Positions 21,145-31,109 of a DNA stretch of 64,000 bases are shown in pieces. Each line of letters starts with the position of its first letter. The first letter of the stretch is position 1. The notes under the pieces are model-generated. The model searched no databases, was not told where the DNA came from, and worked only from the letters and a program-made list of their open reading frames with translations. Both the position numbers and the translations under genes were made by a program. Where the stretch lies: positions 36,499,253-36,563,252 of the forward strand of contig CM075939.1 of NCBI GenBank assembly GCA_038030265.1, written 5' to 3'. Source of the stretch: Corythucha ciliata. Its lineage: Eukaryota; Arthropoda; Insecta; Hemiptera; Tingidae.

Positions 21145-22680
21145 AAATGGCTCAACTGGCTATTCGTGGAGTAGTAAATAGTTCAACAGACAAATCTCTC
21201 CATATCAATCACCCCAAAATAACAATACTGTCGATTAATTCGTTCCTCGAAAATTGCTAATCATAATCAGACAATTTTGCGCCCGAAAAATGACCAAAGT
21301 GGCAGTTCCCGCCCCCTATTTAAACGATTAATAGCCAAAAAGAAAAAACTTGTCTTATTTAGTGTGCGTTTTTCAATGCACTTATTCCTCAGGTAAAGCT
21401 GGGATAAGTCTGGTTGCAATGGGCCTTTTTGGAAACATCAATGTAAAGTTATTCGAGGGATTCTTATTCCATGAGATATCCGGTGATTGATAAACCCACC
21501 CTAAGAATGGGAAACCGACCATTAGCGGTTAAATTGACGATTCCCAATCCATAAATGGTTGAAATAGACGTTATTCGCACCCTAGAATTGACCTAACTAG
21601 ACAATTCGTGCCCTGAAAAAGTCACGCTGACAAAACACGGCTTGAAATTGCCAAATCTGACTCAGTTCACCCTAAAAATGGTTAAACTGATGATCCGCAC
21701 CTCGAAAATGGTTCGTGCCCTGAAAATAGCACAGCTGGCTTTGCACGCCCTAAAATTGAGAAATATGACTCAAATTCGATCTTAAAAAAGCTAAACTGAC
21801 GTTATCGGTGCCATGAAACGGACCATTTGCGCTCTAAAAATGGACAATCAGTCCTTCAAAATTGCTAATCTGACAATTCGTGCGATAAAATTGGCAGATC
21901 TAACTCACTTGACCCTACAAATGGGAAAACTGATGATTCGCGCCTTGAAAAATGACTAAACTGCCGAATTAATTGTGCCCTAAAATCACCAAACGGGCAC
22001 TCACGCACTCAAACTCTCCACGAAAAATGGTCAAAATCTACAGGCAGATTGAAGATTTGAGCCATGAAAGTGTCTAAACTGATGAATTGATGATATTCGT
22101 GGGCGGAAAATGGAAACCGACCAAGTTTGATGTTCCAAAAATGGCCAAATTGGGTATTCAAGCTCTAAAACTGACTAAATGCGTTCTATTATAGGCTAAA
22201 CTGGCTATTTGTGCCTTGAAAATGGCTAAGCTGACGATTCATGCCCTAAATATTGACAAAATGGCTATTCACGCCCTAAAATTGGCAACTAGTAGACTCA
22301 AAAATTGACGCCGCAAATGGATAAAAACTTATACTTATTCGTGCCTTGAAAATTTCTAAGCTGATTTTGTGTCCTAAAAATGGCCGGACTGGCTATTCTC
22401 ATCTTGAAGTTGGAAAATCTGACTCAATTGGCTCTAAAAATAGCCAAAATTCGTGCCCTGAAATTATCAAAACGAACAATTCACGCTCCAAAAATCTGCC
22501 GAACTGACCGTTTGCTCCGTGAAAATGTTTGAACAGACGGGTCATGCCCTATAAAAATAGCCAAACCGGCAACTCACGCCCTAAAATTGCCAAATGTAAC
22601 TCAATTGGCAGTAAAATTGCCCAAACTAGCCATTCGCTCTTTTAAAAAATGACTTAACGGACGATTCGTTGAAAATCGCC
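21145..22680 (+). repeat. Minisatellite family 3, 1.5-kb array
   Basis: About 45-50 diverged ~31-bp units with the pattern AAACTGACGATTCGCGCCCT followed by AAAAATGGCC. It is the longest uninterrupted block of this family. Other blocks lie at 31.3-32.3 kb (same orientation) and 61.3-62.5 kb (reversed). No TIRs or target duplication were found around this copy. Confidence 0.8.
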
Positions 22681-22976
22681 AAAACGCCATGAGAATGGCA
22701 GACTTTCTTTTTGACGTTCTCCAAAATGTTCATATGCACCCCACAGATGGAGTAATGGAAAATGGCTAAACGGAATTTCGCACCCTCTTGTCTCATTTGC
22801 TTTAGAGACCGCTCTCCTTGACTTCTTTGAGCGCGATAAAGTCCCAGCAACGACTAAGCGACTGCAATGCAGAAACCCATCGTTTGGCATGCGAAGCGGT
22901 AAATTTCACCACACGTTAGGGGGTGGAAGGTTGTGAGTTCGTCAATCTTTGCCGGAGCTTTGCTCATCAGAAACTA

Positions 22977-23143
22977 ATGGATCCAGCGAGCACAAATTTA
23001 AGTTGAGTTAACTACGTTAATTAAGTTGAGTTAATTTTACTACATTTTATTGGCTGATGCCATGGTAACTCTGCTCCGAACATGTCCAAGCGTACCTTTC
23101 TGGAACAGACCTTATATGATTGATCTGTGCTCGCTGGGTGCAT
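22977..23143. repeat. Inverted repeat with 18-bp arms
   Basis: ATGGATCCAGCGAGCACA (22,977-22,994) and the reverse complement of 23,126-23,143 (ATGCACCCAGCGAGCACA) match at 16 of 18 positions. The 131-bp interior contains two direct AAGTTGAGTTAA copies. It may be a small MITE remnant or the edge of a larger element; no target duplication is obvious. Confidence 0.5.
23046..23051 (-). promoter_or_regulatory. Candidate polyadenylation signal AATAAA for the transporter ORF
   Basis: AATAAA reads on the minus strand about 195 nt downstream of the transporter stop codon. It is a plausible 3' end signal by position only. Confidence 0.35.
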
Positions 23144-23246
23144 CGCACCTTCAGGCACTTGAACAAAAGGAAAAAAAAACATGTGCTACGAAAAAAATTC
23201 AATTAAAAAAAAAAATCAAGTTTTTCCGTCTGCATCAAACGTGACG

Positions 23247-25502
23247 TTACTCCTCCAACTTGTCCTCTTGTCTCGTCCTCGCGACAGCATTTTTCCGGTC
23301 TCTACTCACACCATCTTCGTTCCAAAGACTCCAATCGAATTTATATGAGGCGTATAAATGAGCGAAGGCAGCGGTGAGTTGAAGGACAATGAAGATGACT
23401 GCCACGTGGAAAAGGATCCGCGGCTGTACGTTAACGAATTCTAAGTTGAGAAGGAGCTTCGAGAGACCGCTGTGAGTGTAAAATATGGGGAGGAGGACGC
23501 CGAACATGTAGGCCGGGGTGAGAGTGTATACAAAGAGACAGATTGAGATGAACAGTAGTGCGCCAGCGATTGAGTTTAAAAGTAATTGAGGAAATAGAGC
23601 CCAACGAGACAGCGTGCTTGGGTCGACGACGCTGAATAGAGTAGCGCCGACGTTTTTACCCAACGAGTGCATAAGAAGTGCGTATACACCTCCGAATGGA
23701 AAGGACGCGTTTCTCAGTATCGACACAGTCGACTCATCTTGTTGAAGAGTCAAATTATAAACGCCAACCGGCACGGAGAACACAGACATAGAGCTGCCAT
23801 CTCCTGGAAGGGTCTCCTTTCTGACAGTATCTCGACTTTTAAAAAGAATGCGACCAAAACAGTAAGGAATGCCGCATAAAATGTAAACTCTGGGCATTTC
23901 TGGATTGTTAGTCCCCGGTGGTCCTTTCAAAAGTGGATCGAACTGTTTTACGCGAATAAGAGTCTCAGCCGTTATTATGTAACTGACGGACTCATTTTCC
24001 ACAAAGACAACTTCCCAGTAGTCTTCGACGAATCGCTTCAAAGTTGGATACTTGAACAAAAAAGTCTCACTTCTCTCCCCGTCAATGTTCGAAGTGACGA
24101 TGACAAAGGTCGTCAACGGTGGTAACGTCACCCACGACCGAGTCCCATTATCCAAAAATTCCGACCTGAGAGATACGGTCGAATCGTGGGCGTTGTAAAA
24201 TCGAACCTGACCGCTTCCGGCCTCCGGAAAATGAGTCGACTTTTTTTCCATCACAAACTGCGTTACCCCGGCTGCTATCACGGCCAACACCAGAGCAATG
24301 TGACCAAAAGTCATGAAATGAAGAGCGTTCGGTTTCATACCCCGCCTTTTTATGAACGGCACTAAGACGAGCTCGAAGACGACGATGAATAACATGGTGA
24401 AGGCAGCAATCTTTCCGGAATTTCCCAGGAACCCAACCGATGGATCAGGAACGGTGCGATTTAACTGTTGTCTCGTTAACGCGAACGTGAATTCCATAAC
24501 GAGGCATGCCATTAAAAGAGAATACGCCAGCTTAAACATTTCCACAACTACCTTCGTTCTGTATATTGAGTCGCTCCCCACGTACTTGTTGCTATAATCT
24601 AACCAATGATCCTTCCGGGTTCTATTCTTTTTCAACATATTTCGTATTGACCGAAAACCTCCGATTAAAATGCAGATCAAAACAGAGCACAGAACGCCCG
24701 GCTTAATCGGAGAAGTTATCAGTCTGCGATGAACCAAAAAATACGACATAGCGAATGTTACGTACGTAACGAAAACTATGGCGCAGTGATTTAATAATTT
24801 AGACTTAGTGTCGAGAAACAACGTAAACACAACAGACGATAAGAATATGGCGAAATTACGCGCGAAAAAAAGCATACTTAGATACCGTCGCATTGCGTTC
24901 TTGTACTTCGGCAGGGGAAGCTGCTCTATGAAAAGAGCCAAACGGAGAAGCTCTGTGAGGAAGGCGAATCCGTAGAAGTAGCAGAGAATTTCAAAGAATA
25001 AAAGTTTCGTCTCAACTTTGAGGCCGCTGAACGTGATAAAAGTGATGAACAGAGGGCGTGCGCAACCGATAACGGTGCACACGTAGAAAATGTAGTAGCG
25101 ATTCAACAACGCGTCGCTGAACCAGCCGGCCATGAAAGCGAGCGTTCCACCGACGACCGTCTTAGAGTTGACCATAAGATAGAGTTCGTCTTCTGTTTTG
25201 TTGTTGGCAAAAAAGCTGGGAGTGGTGAGAATTGTGAGTTCACTTGTTAGGGCGTAATGAAATACCAAATCACCGAGGATATAAAAATAAATAATTTTGG
25301 GACAGGACACGGTCGTAGAATGTTCAGCCTCTCTGCCAAGACTCTCCATTGTTTCGATTTTAAGAAAATTAGATAAATACTTGCTCCCTTGTACCATATG
25401 ACAATGAAAATTCAAGTCCTTTGTTTTCCCACGATCGAAATTGAGGCTGTCCTGACCAGTGGACAACAGTTCGGTGTGTGGAGGACCCCAAGATACTTCC
25501 AT
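23247..25502 (-). CDS. SLC15-type proton-dependent oligopeptide transporter (POT/PTR2 family), divergent
   Basis: A single 751-codon frame with an in-frame stop 16-18 nt upstream of its first ATG. Met52 (25,349) is the likelier start: it gives 700 residues, near the usual ~700 of animal PepT proteins, and puts the first membrane helix (about 68-92) close to the N terminus. POT features: SDALLNRY after helix 2 (129-136) in place of the ADxxLGxF block, the FF-x-RNF segment (212-217) in place of FYxxINxGSL, HWLD in the central cytoplasmic loop (299-302), RQQ (344-346) matching the DQQ region, and a large extracellular domain (about 420-640) with several N-glycosylation sequons, then terminal helices. 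The helix 1 ExxER proton-coupling motif is not conserved (GDLVFH at 77-82). The family transports di/tripeptides across the plasma membrane; substrate here is unknown. Apparently intronless. Confidence 0.85.
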   Translation of the reverse strand: MEVSWGPPHTELLSTGQDSLNFDRGKTKDLNFHCHMVQGSKYLSNFLKIETMESLGREAEHSTTVSCPKIIYFYILGDLVFHYALTSELTILTTPSFFANNKTEDELYLMVNSKTVVGGTLAFMAGWFSDALLNRYYIFYVCTVIGCARPLFITFITFSGLKVETKLLFFEILCYFYGFAFLTELLRLALFIEQLPLPKYKNAMRRYLSMLFFARNFAIFLSSVVFTLFLDTKSKLLNHCAIVFVTYVTFAMSYFLVHRRLITSPIKPGVLCSVLICILIGGFRSIRNMLKKNRTRKDHWLDYSNKYVGSDSIYRTKVVVEMFKLAYSLLMACLVMEFTFALTRQQLNRTVPDPSVGFLGNSGKIAAFTMLFIVVFELVLVPFIKRRGMKPNALHFMTFGHIALVLAVIAAGVTQFVMEKKSTHFPEAGSGQVRFYNAHDSTVSLRSEFLDNGTRSWVTLPPLTTFVIVTSNIDGERSETFLFKYPTLKRFVEDYWEVVFVENESVSYIITAETLIRVKQFDPLLKGPPGTNNPEMPRVYILCGIPYCFGRILFKSRDTVRKETLPGDGSSMSVFSVPVGVYNLTLQQDESTVSILRNASFPFGGVYALLMHSLGKNVGATLFSVVDPSTLSRWALFPQLLLNSIAGALLFISICLFVYTLTPAYMFGVLLPIFYTHSGLSKLLLNLEFVNVQPRILFHVAVIFIVLQLTAAFAHLYASYKFDWSLWNEDGVSRDRKNAVARTRQEDKLEE

Positions 25503-25606
25503 GTTCCCGTCGTTCGCTTACATTCACACGAAACAATTCTGTTTCGGGTGATTAATCATCTAAATTCACTCATCAAAATTAATTAATTTGCCCTTTTTTT
25601 TTTTTT

Positions 25607-25690
25607 TTGCACAATGTTTTATTAGCTAATAATATAGCTAATATTAGCTAATTAAACAGCTGTGAAATTAGCTAATAAAACATTGTGCAA
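25607..25690. repeat. Perfect 24-bp-arm inverted repeat with a nested palindrome
   Basis: Arms 25,607-25,630 and 25,667-25,690 are perfectly complementary (TTGCACAATG at the outer edge). The 36-bp centre contains the perfect 16-bp palindrome TAGCTAATATTAGCTA. It lies between the transporter 5' end and the gypsy remnant. It could be a tiny foldback element or a cruciform; no target duplication is evident. Confidence 0.75.
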
Positions 25691-25847
25691 TAGGGTCCTG
25701 GCCTGCCCTGAAGTTCTGTTCTCTTAAAAATGTCAAAATTCCAAAATTTGCTGGCGAGAGCTCTATTTCTCTCAATATTCATTCCATGTCAATGATTGAT
25801 GCAATAATAACACATTACTCCCAGACTGCAACGTCAACGGCACAGAA

Positions 25848-26276
25848 ATGTACCGGCACCCCCTGCCATCACTTCGTTCCAAAAAACTAGACACCCTTCA
25901 TCAGTTGGGGGCTCTTGGAAGGGTCAAAATCAATCGCTTTTTCATCAAGGACAAATTCACATACTCCGAATTACTCGTTGATATAGGAGCCGACGTCTCC
26001 TTTCTTCCCGCCTCAACAGCAGACAAGCTCAAACGCCCAACGTCGTCTTACTCCCTTTTCACCGCCAGTGGTCAACCGATATCAACATACGGCGAAAAAC
26101 TACTCACGCTTGATCTCGGTCTACGACGTCCCTATCGTTCGTCTTTTATCCTCACATCGATCAAAACACCAATCTTGGGAGCTGATTTCCTCAAATTCCA
26201 CAACCTCCTCGTCGATCTGAAAAATCGAAAATTGCTAGACACCTCGCCGCTAAAGTGCGCTACGCTCCATCGATAG
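25848..26276 (+). pseudogene. Gypsy aspartic protease fragment
   Basis: A 142-codon frame. The active-site region reads LLVDIGADVSFLPAS around residues 42-56, where retroviral-type proteases have D-T/S-G. The threonine is replaced by isoleucine, which should impair activity. The C-terminal ILGADFLKFHNLLVDLKNR block is typical of gypsy-family proteases. Confidence 0.8.
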
Positions 26277-26289
26277 TTCCATCCGTATT

Positions 26290-26907
26290 AACCGTCGACA
26301 CAACCAATAACCGGTTCGCCGCCGTTCTCAAGTAATTTCCTGATACATCTCGTCCTCCTGTTTTTCCCCGCTCAACGCCACCTCACAACACTATACCCAT
26401 GTCATCGAAACTACACCGGTCCACTGCCGTTTCCGACGACTCGCTCCCGACAAATTGACAATCGCGAAAGACGAATTTCAAAGCGATCCTCGAATATGGG
26501 GATATACCGCCCGTTGAAATCACCTTGGGCCAGTCCTCTTCATCTGACGTCGAAAAAGGTGCCCTATGAAGCACATTCATGACCACGCCGACAACTTCAG
26601 CGGCAAAACAATTTTTGACGTCAAAAAAACTGCAATAATCACACCGTTAGGATTATTTGAGTTTCCTCAAATGATGTTTGGCCTTCGCAATGCCGGCCAG
26701 ACGTGTCAACGCTTCATGGACGAACTGCTCGGCTCTATGGACTTCGTATTTTGCTACGTCGACGACCTCCTCATTTCCTCGACATCACTTAACGAACACG
26801 AAAAACATCTACGAATCGTTTTCGCTCGTCTTCAAGAGTATGTTTCGTCGCTCAATCCCAGCAAATCGGCTACCGCATCTCAACAGATGCGGTTCACCTC
26901 TCCCTGA
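26290..26907 (+). pseudogene. Gypsy reverse transcriptase fragment, motif A missing
   Basis: The linker to RT (LSKPPWASPLH-like, about 26,510-26,550) is followed by the HIHDHADNFSGKTIFDV segment. The sequence then jumps directly to KTAIITPLGLFEFPQM. The stretch that normally holds motif A with the first catalytic aspartate is deleted. The second catalytic block is present as YVDD near 26,755-26,767. At least two frame changes occur before 26,566. Not capable of reverse transcription. Confidence 0.8.
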
Positions 26908-26914
26908 TCGCGCA

Positions 26915-27562
26915 AAGCGGAAAAACCATCAACCGTTCGCACTCTACGCAAATTTCTCGGCGCTTTAAATTATTATTGTCGCTTCATCAAACACGCCGCT
27001 CGACACGTAGCCCAACTGCACGAGTTCATCAAAGAATCGACAAAAAAAAAGATGCTTCAATCCACTGGACTCCCAAATTGACAACTCTCTTAGCTCACCC
27101 TCACCCCTCAGCCTTCTAGTCGACGCCTCCGACATCGCTATGGGCGCTACTCTTCAACAAAACGTCGGTGATTCTTCCCAACCTATTGCATTCTTTTCAC
27201 GAAAGTTAACCCCAACAGAAACTCGTTACAGCACGTACGATCGAGCACTCCTCGCTATTTACGCCGCAGTCTTACACTTCCGTCACATGCTAGAAGTTAG
27301 TGAAATCGTCACCTACACATACCATCGCCCTTTGGTGTATACGCCTTCCACCAAAACCCCGAAAAAGCGACACCTCGACTATTTCGCCACCTCGATTTCG
27401 TTTCGCAATTCACGACAGACATCCGTCACGTCCCCGGTGCCGAAAATCTCGTCGCTGACCCTCAAATCGCAACCCTCGTCGATTACGGTGAACTCTCTCG
27501 TCTTCAACAGACTGATCACGACCTTCTTCACATCATACAGCATCCGGACAAGTATTCGCTAA
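26915..27562 (+). pseudogene. Gypsy RT-RNase H junction and RNase H fragment
   Basis: LRKFLGALNYYCRFIKHAA-type connection sequence at 26,945-27,000 leads into RNase H. LLVDASDIAMGATLQQ retains the first Asp. The conserved Glu of the usual DREL block reads DRALLAIY, and the Asp of the usual TDHKPL block reads TYHRPL, so two catalytic acidic residues are lost. Frame changes occur near 27,050 and after 27,400. Confidence 0.75.
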
Positions 27563-27599
27563 AACTCTCTTCCATTTCCGTTCTCGGTCTCACCGTTTC

Positions 27600-28500
27600 C
27601 GTGTTCTGTGATGACAAGAATCGTCCCTTCATACGTTCTGGCCTTCGTCGAAGAATTTTCGACCTCATCCATAACCTGTCACACCCGTCTCCTAAACGCA
27701 CATCAAAACTCGTCCGTGACCGCTTCGTGTGGCCTTCCATCAAGAAAGACGTTCACACGTGGGCCAAATCCTGCCTGTACTGCCATCGTTTAAAAGTTCA
27801 TCGGCACACTCGTTCACCGCTCTCGCCATTTCCAACGACCACAATGTCGTTTTCAACACGTCCATGTCGACATCGTCGGACCCCCTCCCCTTATGTCAAC
27901 GATACCGGTACATCATCACCATGATCGATCGCTTCACATCCTGGGCCGAAGCGTTTCGGACGTTTCGGAATTCCCAACTCTCTGACTACAGACCGCGGAC
28001 GAAAATTCGAATACCAAATGTTTCACATCCTCAACATCCAACATCACTCTCGGAATCCAGCATTTTCGACCTACCGCCTACCACCCTCAGTCGAACGGCA
28101 AAATCGAACGCTGGCACCGAACACTCAATTCAGCCATCATGTGCCATAATTCAAGCAACTGGGTTGACTCTCTTCCCGTCGTTCTCCTCGGTCTTCACAG
28201 CACAGTTCTCGACTCTGGATACAGCCCATGCGAGTTAACCTACGGCCAATCTCTTCATCTTAACGGCCAATTTTCCGATGATCGACAAGAGATGTGTCAA
28301 GAAATTTCCCCCTTCATCGAAAATCTTAAAGAGACACTCCGCTCTCTTCGGCCTTCAGATCAATCCAAGGCTAACTCTCGCCACACCTTCGTCCATCCCC
28401 AACTCAGCACAGCCACGCATGTCTTGGTTCGCGTTGATCGAGTCAAAAGACCACTTCAACCTCCATATGATGGTCCTTTCAGAGTTCTCCACCGAAAGGA
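27600..28500 (+). pseudogene. Gypsy integrase fragment
   Basis: An N-terminal H-x3-H ... C-x2-C zinc-binding domain is intact at about 27,670-27,790 (HNLSH to CLYC). The core follows in shifted frames: an HVDIVGP block near 27,860, MIDRFTSWAEAF at 27,920, a DRG block near 27,990 and an NGKIERWHRTLNSAI block near 28,090-28,135. The C-terminal region with PPYDGPFRVL (28,460-28,490) is cut off. Deletions occur between the second Asp and the Glu block. Confidence 0.8.
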
Positions 28501-28600
28501 CCGGAAGGAAGAAAGGCCGGGGGGCCCGTGGGGATAGTGAACCATGTGCCCCCCCCCCTTTCGACAGGCCTGGCTCCAGACAGAAGGGTGAGCTGCTTTA
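28500..28600. repeat. G/C-rich dispersed repeat edge
   Basis: GGCCGGGGGGCCC and an eleven-C run, then GGCCTGGCTCCAGAC. It resembles edges seen at 7.26, 52.2 and 32.4 kb and marks the join between the gypsy remnant and the next minisatellite block. Confidence 0.4.
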
Positions 28601-28654
28601 AATGGGCAATGTCCTATTTTGCGAATCTGGGGGCAAAAATAATTAAATAAAAAA

Positions 28655-29075
28655 TACATAAATACTGGAAACTAGCAATTTCGTGGATGCTCGGACACAA
28701 AACTTGCAATTTTACGGTTATTCCGACCCGAAACTGCTAATCAGCGAATATTTTTATCCTGAAACTTATCGTACGAATACTCAGCTTGGAATCTTCAATT
28801 TCCCCCAAAAATGTCGCAACTTAGCGGCTATTCGTCAGGGCGTGGGCGCTGACATGACCGACTAGCCCACGTTCCGCCCGCACGAGAAAAAAAAAAAAGC
28901 CCCGAAATTTGCAATTTCGGGAATTGGTGTTGTCACAATTTTAGCTGCGAGTAAGAGCTTTTTCTCAATTCCAGCCACGAATCAGCTCTTCGTTTCAATT
29001 TTAGCTGCAAATGAGCGCTTTTTTTCTATTTGAGCTGTACTGAATGAGCGATTTTTCTCAATTTTAGTCACGAAT
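28655..29075 (+). repeat. Adjacent family 4 and family 1 minisatellite blocks
   Basis: 28,655-28,915 carries GAAACTTGCAATTTTACGG- and CCGACCC-type units (family 4). 28,915-29,075 carries CAATTTTAGCTGCGA then GAGCGCTTTTTCTC-type units (family 1), all in one orientation. Confidence 0.65.
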
Positions 29076-29079
29076 TGTG

Positions 29080-31105
29080 ACATAGGCCAATGCTGCCTAA
29101 AAGGGCCAACATTTTGCCCCCGGATTTTTAAAAACCATGTGAAGTTTTCCGCTTCCATATTTCACGCTTAATCACATAAGGAGGCGTATTGACTTTTTCA
29201 CGTTATTCTGTCGGGTGAGCCTATACTTATACGTGCGTTTAGTCTGAAGGTGCTAGTTTTCCTCGTTCCAGTCTTTAACACCCCCACCCCTACCACTAAA
29301 AACTTTTCAACCCGATACTATTTATAATAAATAATTTTTAAGCGGCGAAAATTGATTTACCGGATGAAGTCTCAGAGTTGCGTGGATGAAATCCGGAAAC
29401 CATATACTTTTGTATGAATAATCGTGCGAATGATTGTTAAATTTTCGGTTATCGTAGATGGTTTATCTTTTTCTCCTTTTATTATTGTAATTATTATTAA
29501 AACTACCATCTATTATTATTGTTTTGTGAGAGTGACTCTATAATTAGATTCTGAATTTTTATCAGCTAACTCAACTAAAAAAAAAAAAACAACTACTGAC
29601 TTGAATAGTTGGTTATTTACGGGCAAGGATAACGGCATATACAGGATTTTTTAATGTATAAAATGCCTTCAAGGTTTTTCAATACAATATTGCTTGGTTT
29701 TTTATTACTCACTGCAGGACTCTCTCGCTCTCTCATTGTTTCTGTTCTTTCGGTGCTCCCGCAAAATATTTCCTTGCTGCAGGCAGGGAGAAATTAACTA
29801 TTTCAGGAGAACCGTGAATTGTTTATAAAACAGACGAGGCGATGTCCTGTGATTTAGGAAACGGAGGACCATTCATTAGATAGTCCTACAGTTCGAAAGA
29901 AGCGATCGAGATCCTGGATGTGGTCCCCGCGGGGCAATCCTGCTCGAGTGAAAAACACGCGAACTCCTCCCCTCCCCCTATCTATTCTAACCGAAAACAT
30001 TTGTAATTATTTACGTTTCGAATTGCTACAAAAATTGTACTTGAATAATATGTAAATGCTAGACGATCCGTGCACATTATAGCGGCGTTGCCAAATCATA
30101 AAGTTTGATTCTCTTCTCCTTGAACTTTTAGCAAGGACCCCTCCTAGGCTTGTTCCGACCTATGAAGTCTTTAGGATTGTGTTTTATTCTCTCTTTTTAT
30201 TTTTTTAGTTTTGTTCAACGTGAAGGTCCTTAAAGGAATGGCGTAATGAATGGGTTTAAATCGGCCGAAAACATTAGAAATGTATAAAAAAGGAAGAAAA
30301 TAAACTTCCCGCAAAACGTCTTACCTGTTTGTATGGACACCATGTGTAACTATTGACCGCCGTTCGACAAGTGTCGCGGAAGGAGAGGGTGTGGACTTCA
30401 TAGGGGGGACTCGAGGAGGCGTCCAAAAGCGAGTTTCGTAACCATAAGCTTGCCGCTAATTTTTATGTGGAGCAAATATGCGAATCCTCAAGGTTTTTTT
30501 ATTTATCGCGGACGCCCTAGTTTCGCCGTTTTCAGTGTGCTCAAAGTTTAAAAATGGGAGGACAAGAAGAAACAAGTGTGGGGAGGGGGGCAGGCTTGAA
30601 GCTTTTGAGGATATCAATTGTAGGAACCGGTGACGCGTAAGGAGAGCAAGGGGAGACCTTGCTCCTTAAGAAAAGTTGCTCAAATTGACAATTTAGCGTT
30701 AGCAATTTACAATTAAGGCCTCTACACTTCTTGTTGGAATGGAAACCCTTCTACCCACTTCCCCTTGTATCAATAACAAGAGTTTCGATGCGGATCCAGC
30801 GCCTTATTGAGACCTTTGAGACACATAGCGTAGACTGACATTTGGTTGAACCTTCGAATAAGTCAACCATCAAAAACGGGGCATTTCCGCCACGGAACAC
30901 GAAATAGATCCCTGAAATCTGATTGGTCGGTCTAAACCTTGTCATTTCGCTCCGGGTTCTTCGTTTTTGACGGGCAACATTGAAATGTTATTGCATATTG
31001 CCAATAAAGCTTGCTGTTAAGCTATATAAAGACCACTAAGTCCATACCCGGGACCGAAACACCTCCCGCATGGACTGAGTTGTTTCACGCAAAAAAAAAA
31101 AAGAT
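29080..31105. other. Non-coding stretch, no gene recognised
   Basis: A/T-rich sequence with no recognisable coding region, array or terminal repeat. A GCGGATCCAG sequence at 30,791-30,800 resembles the end motif of the 61.2-kb element but has no confirmed partner. Confidence 0.4.
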
Positions 31106-31109
31106 ACTA

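Larger units (their letters stand above)
25848..28500 (+). mobile_element. Decayed Ty3/gypsy-type LTR retrotransposon pol region
   Basis: Protease, reverse transcriptase, RNase H and integrase fragments occur in that order on the plus strand, the domain order of Ty3/gypsy (Metaviridae). Gag, LTRs and a primer-binding site were not found. The 3' end stops inside the integrase C-terminal region, where the sequence changes to a GGCCGGGGGGCCC-rich repeat. Multiple frameshifts and deletions make it non-coding. Separate entries cover each domain. Confidence 0.85.

Noticed and set aside
21145..22680. Family 3 units read CTGACGA...CCTGAAAA, matching the CUGANGA and GAAA blocks of hammerhead ribozymes in every unit
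   Set aside because: The intervening bases do not form a stem II and no stem I or III is visible; the match is a by-product of the repeat consensus.
22941..22972. GCTCATCAG next to a CCGGAGCTTTGC hairpin as a possible hammerhead
   Set aside because: No GAAA block at the required position on either strand.
25690..28660. LTRs for the gypsy remnant
   Set aside because: No direct repeats with TG...CA ends were found on either side, and the 3' end is truncated within integrase.
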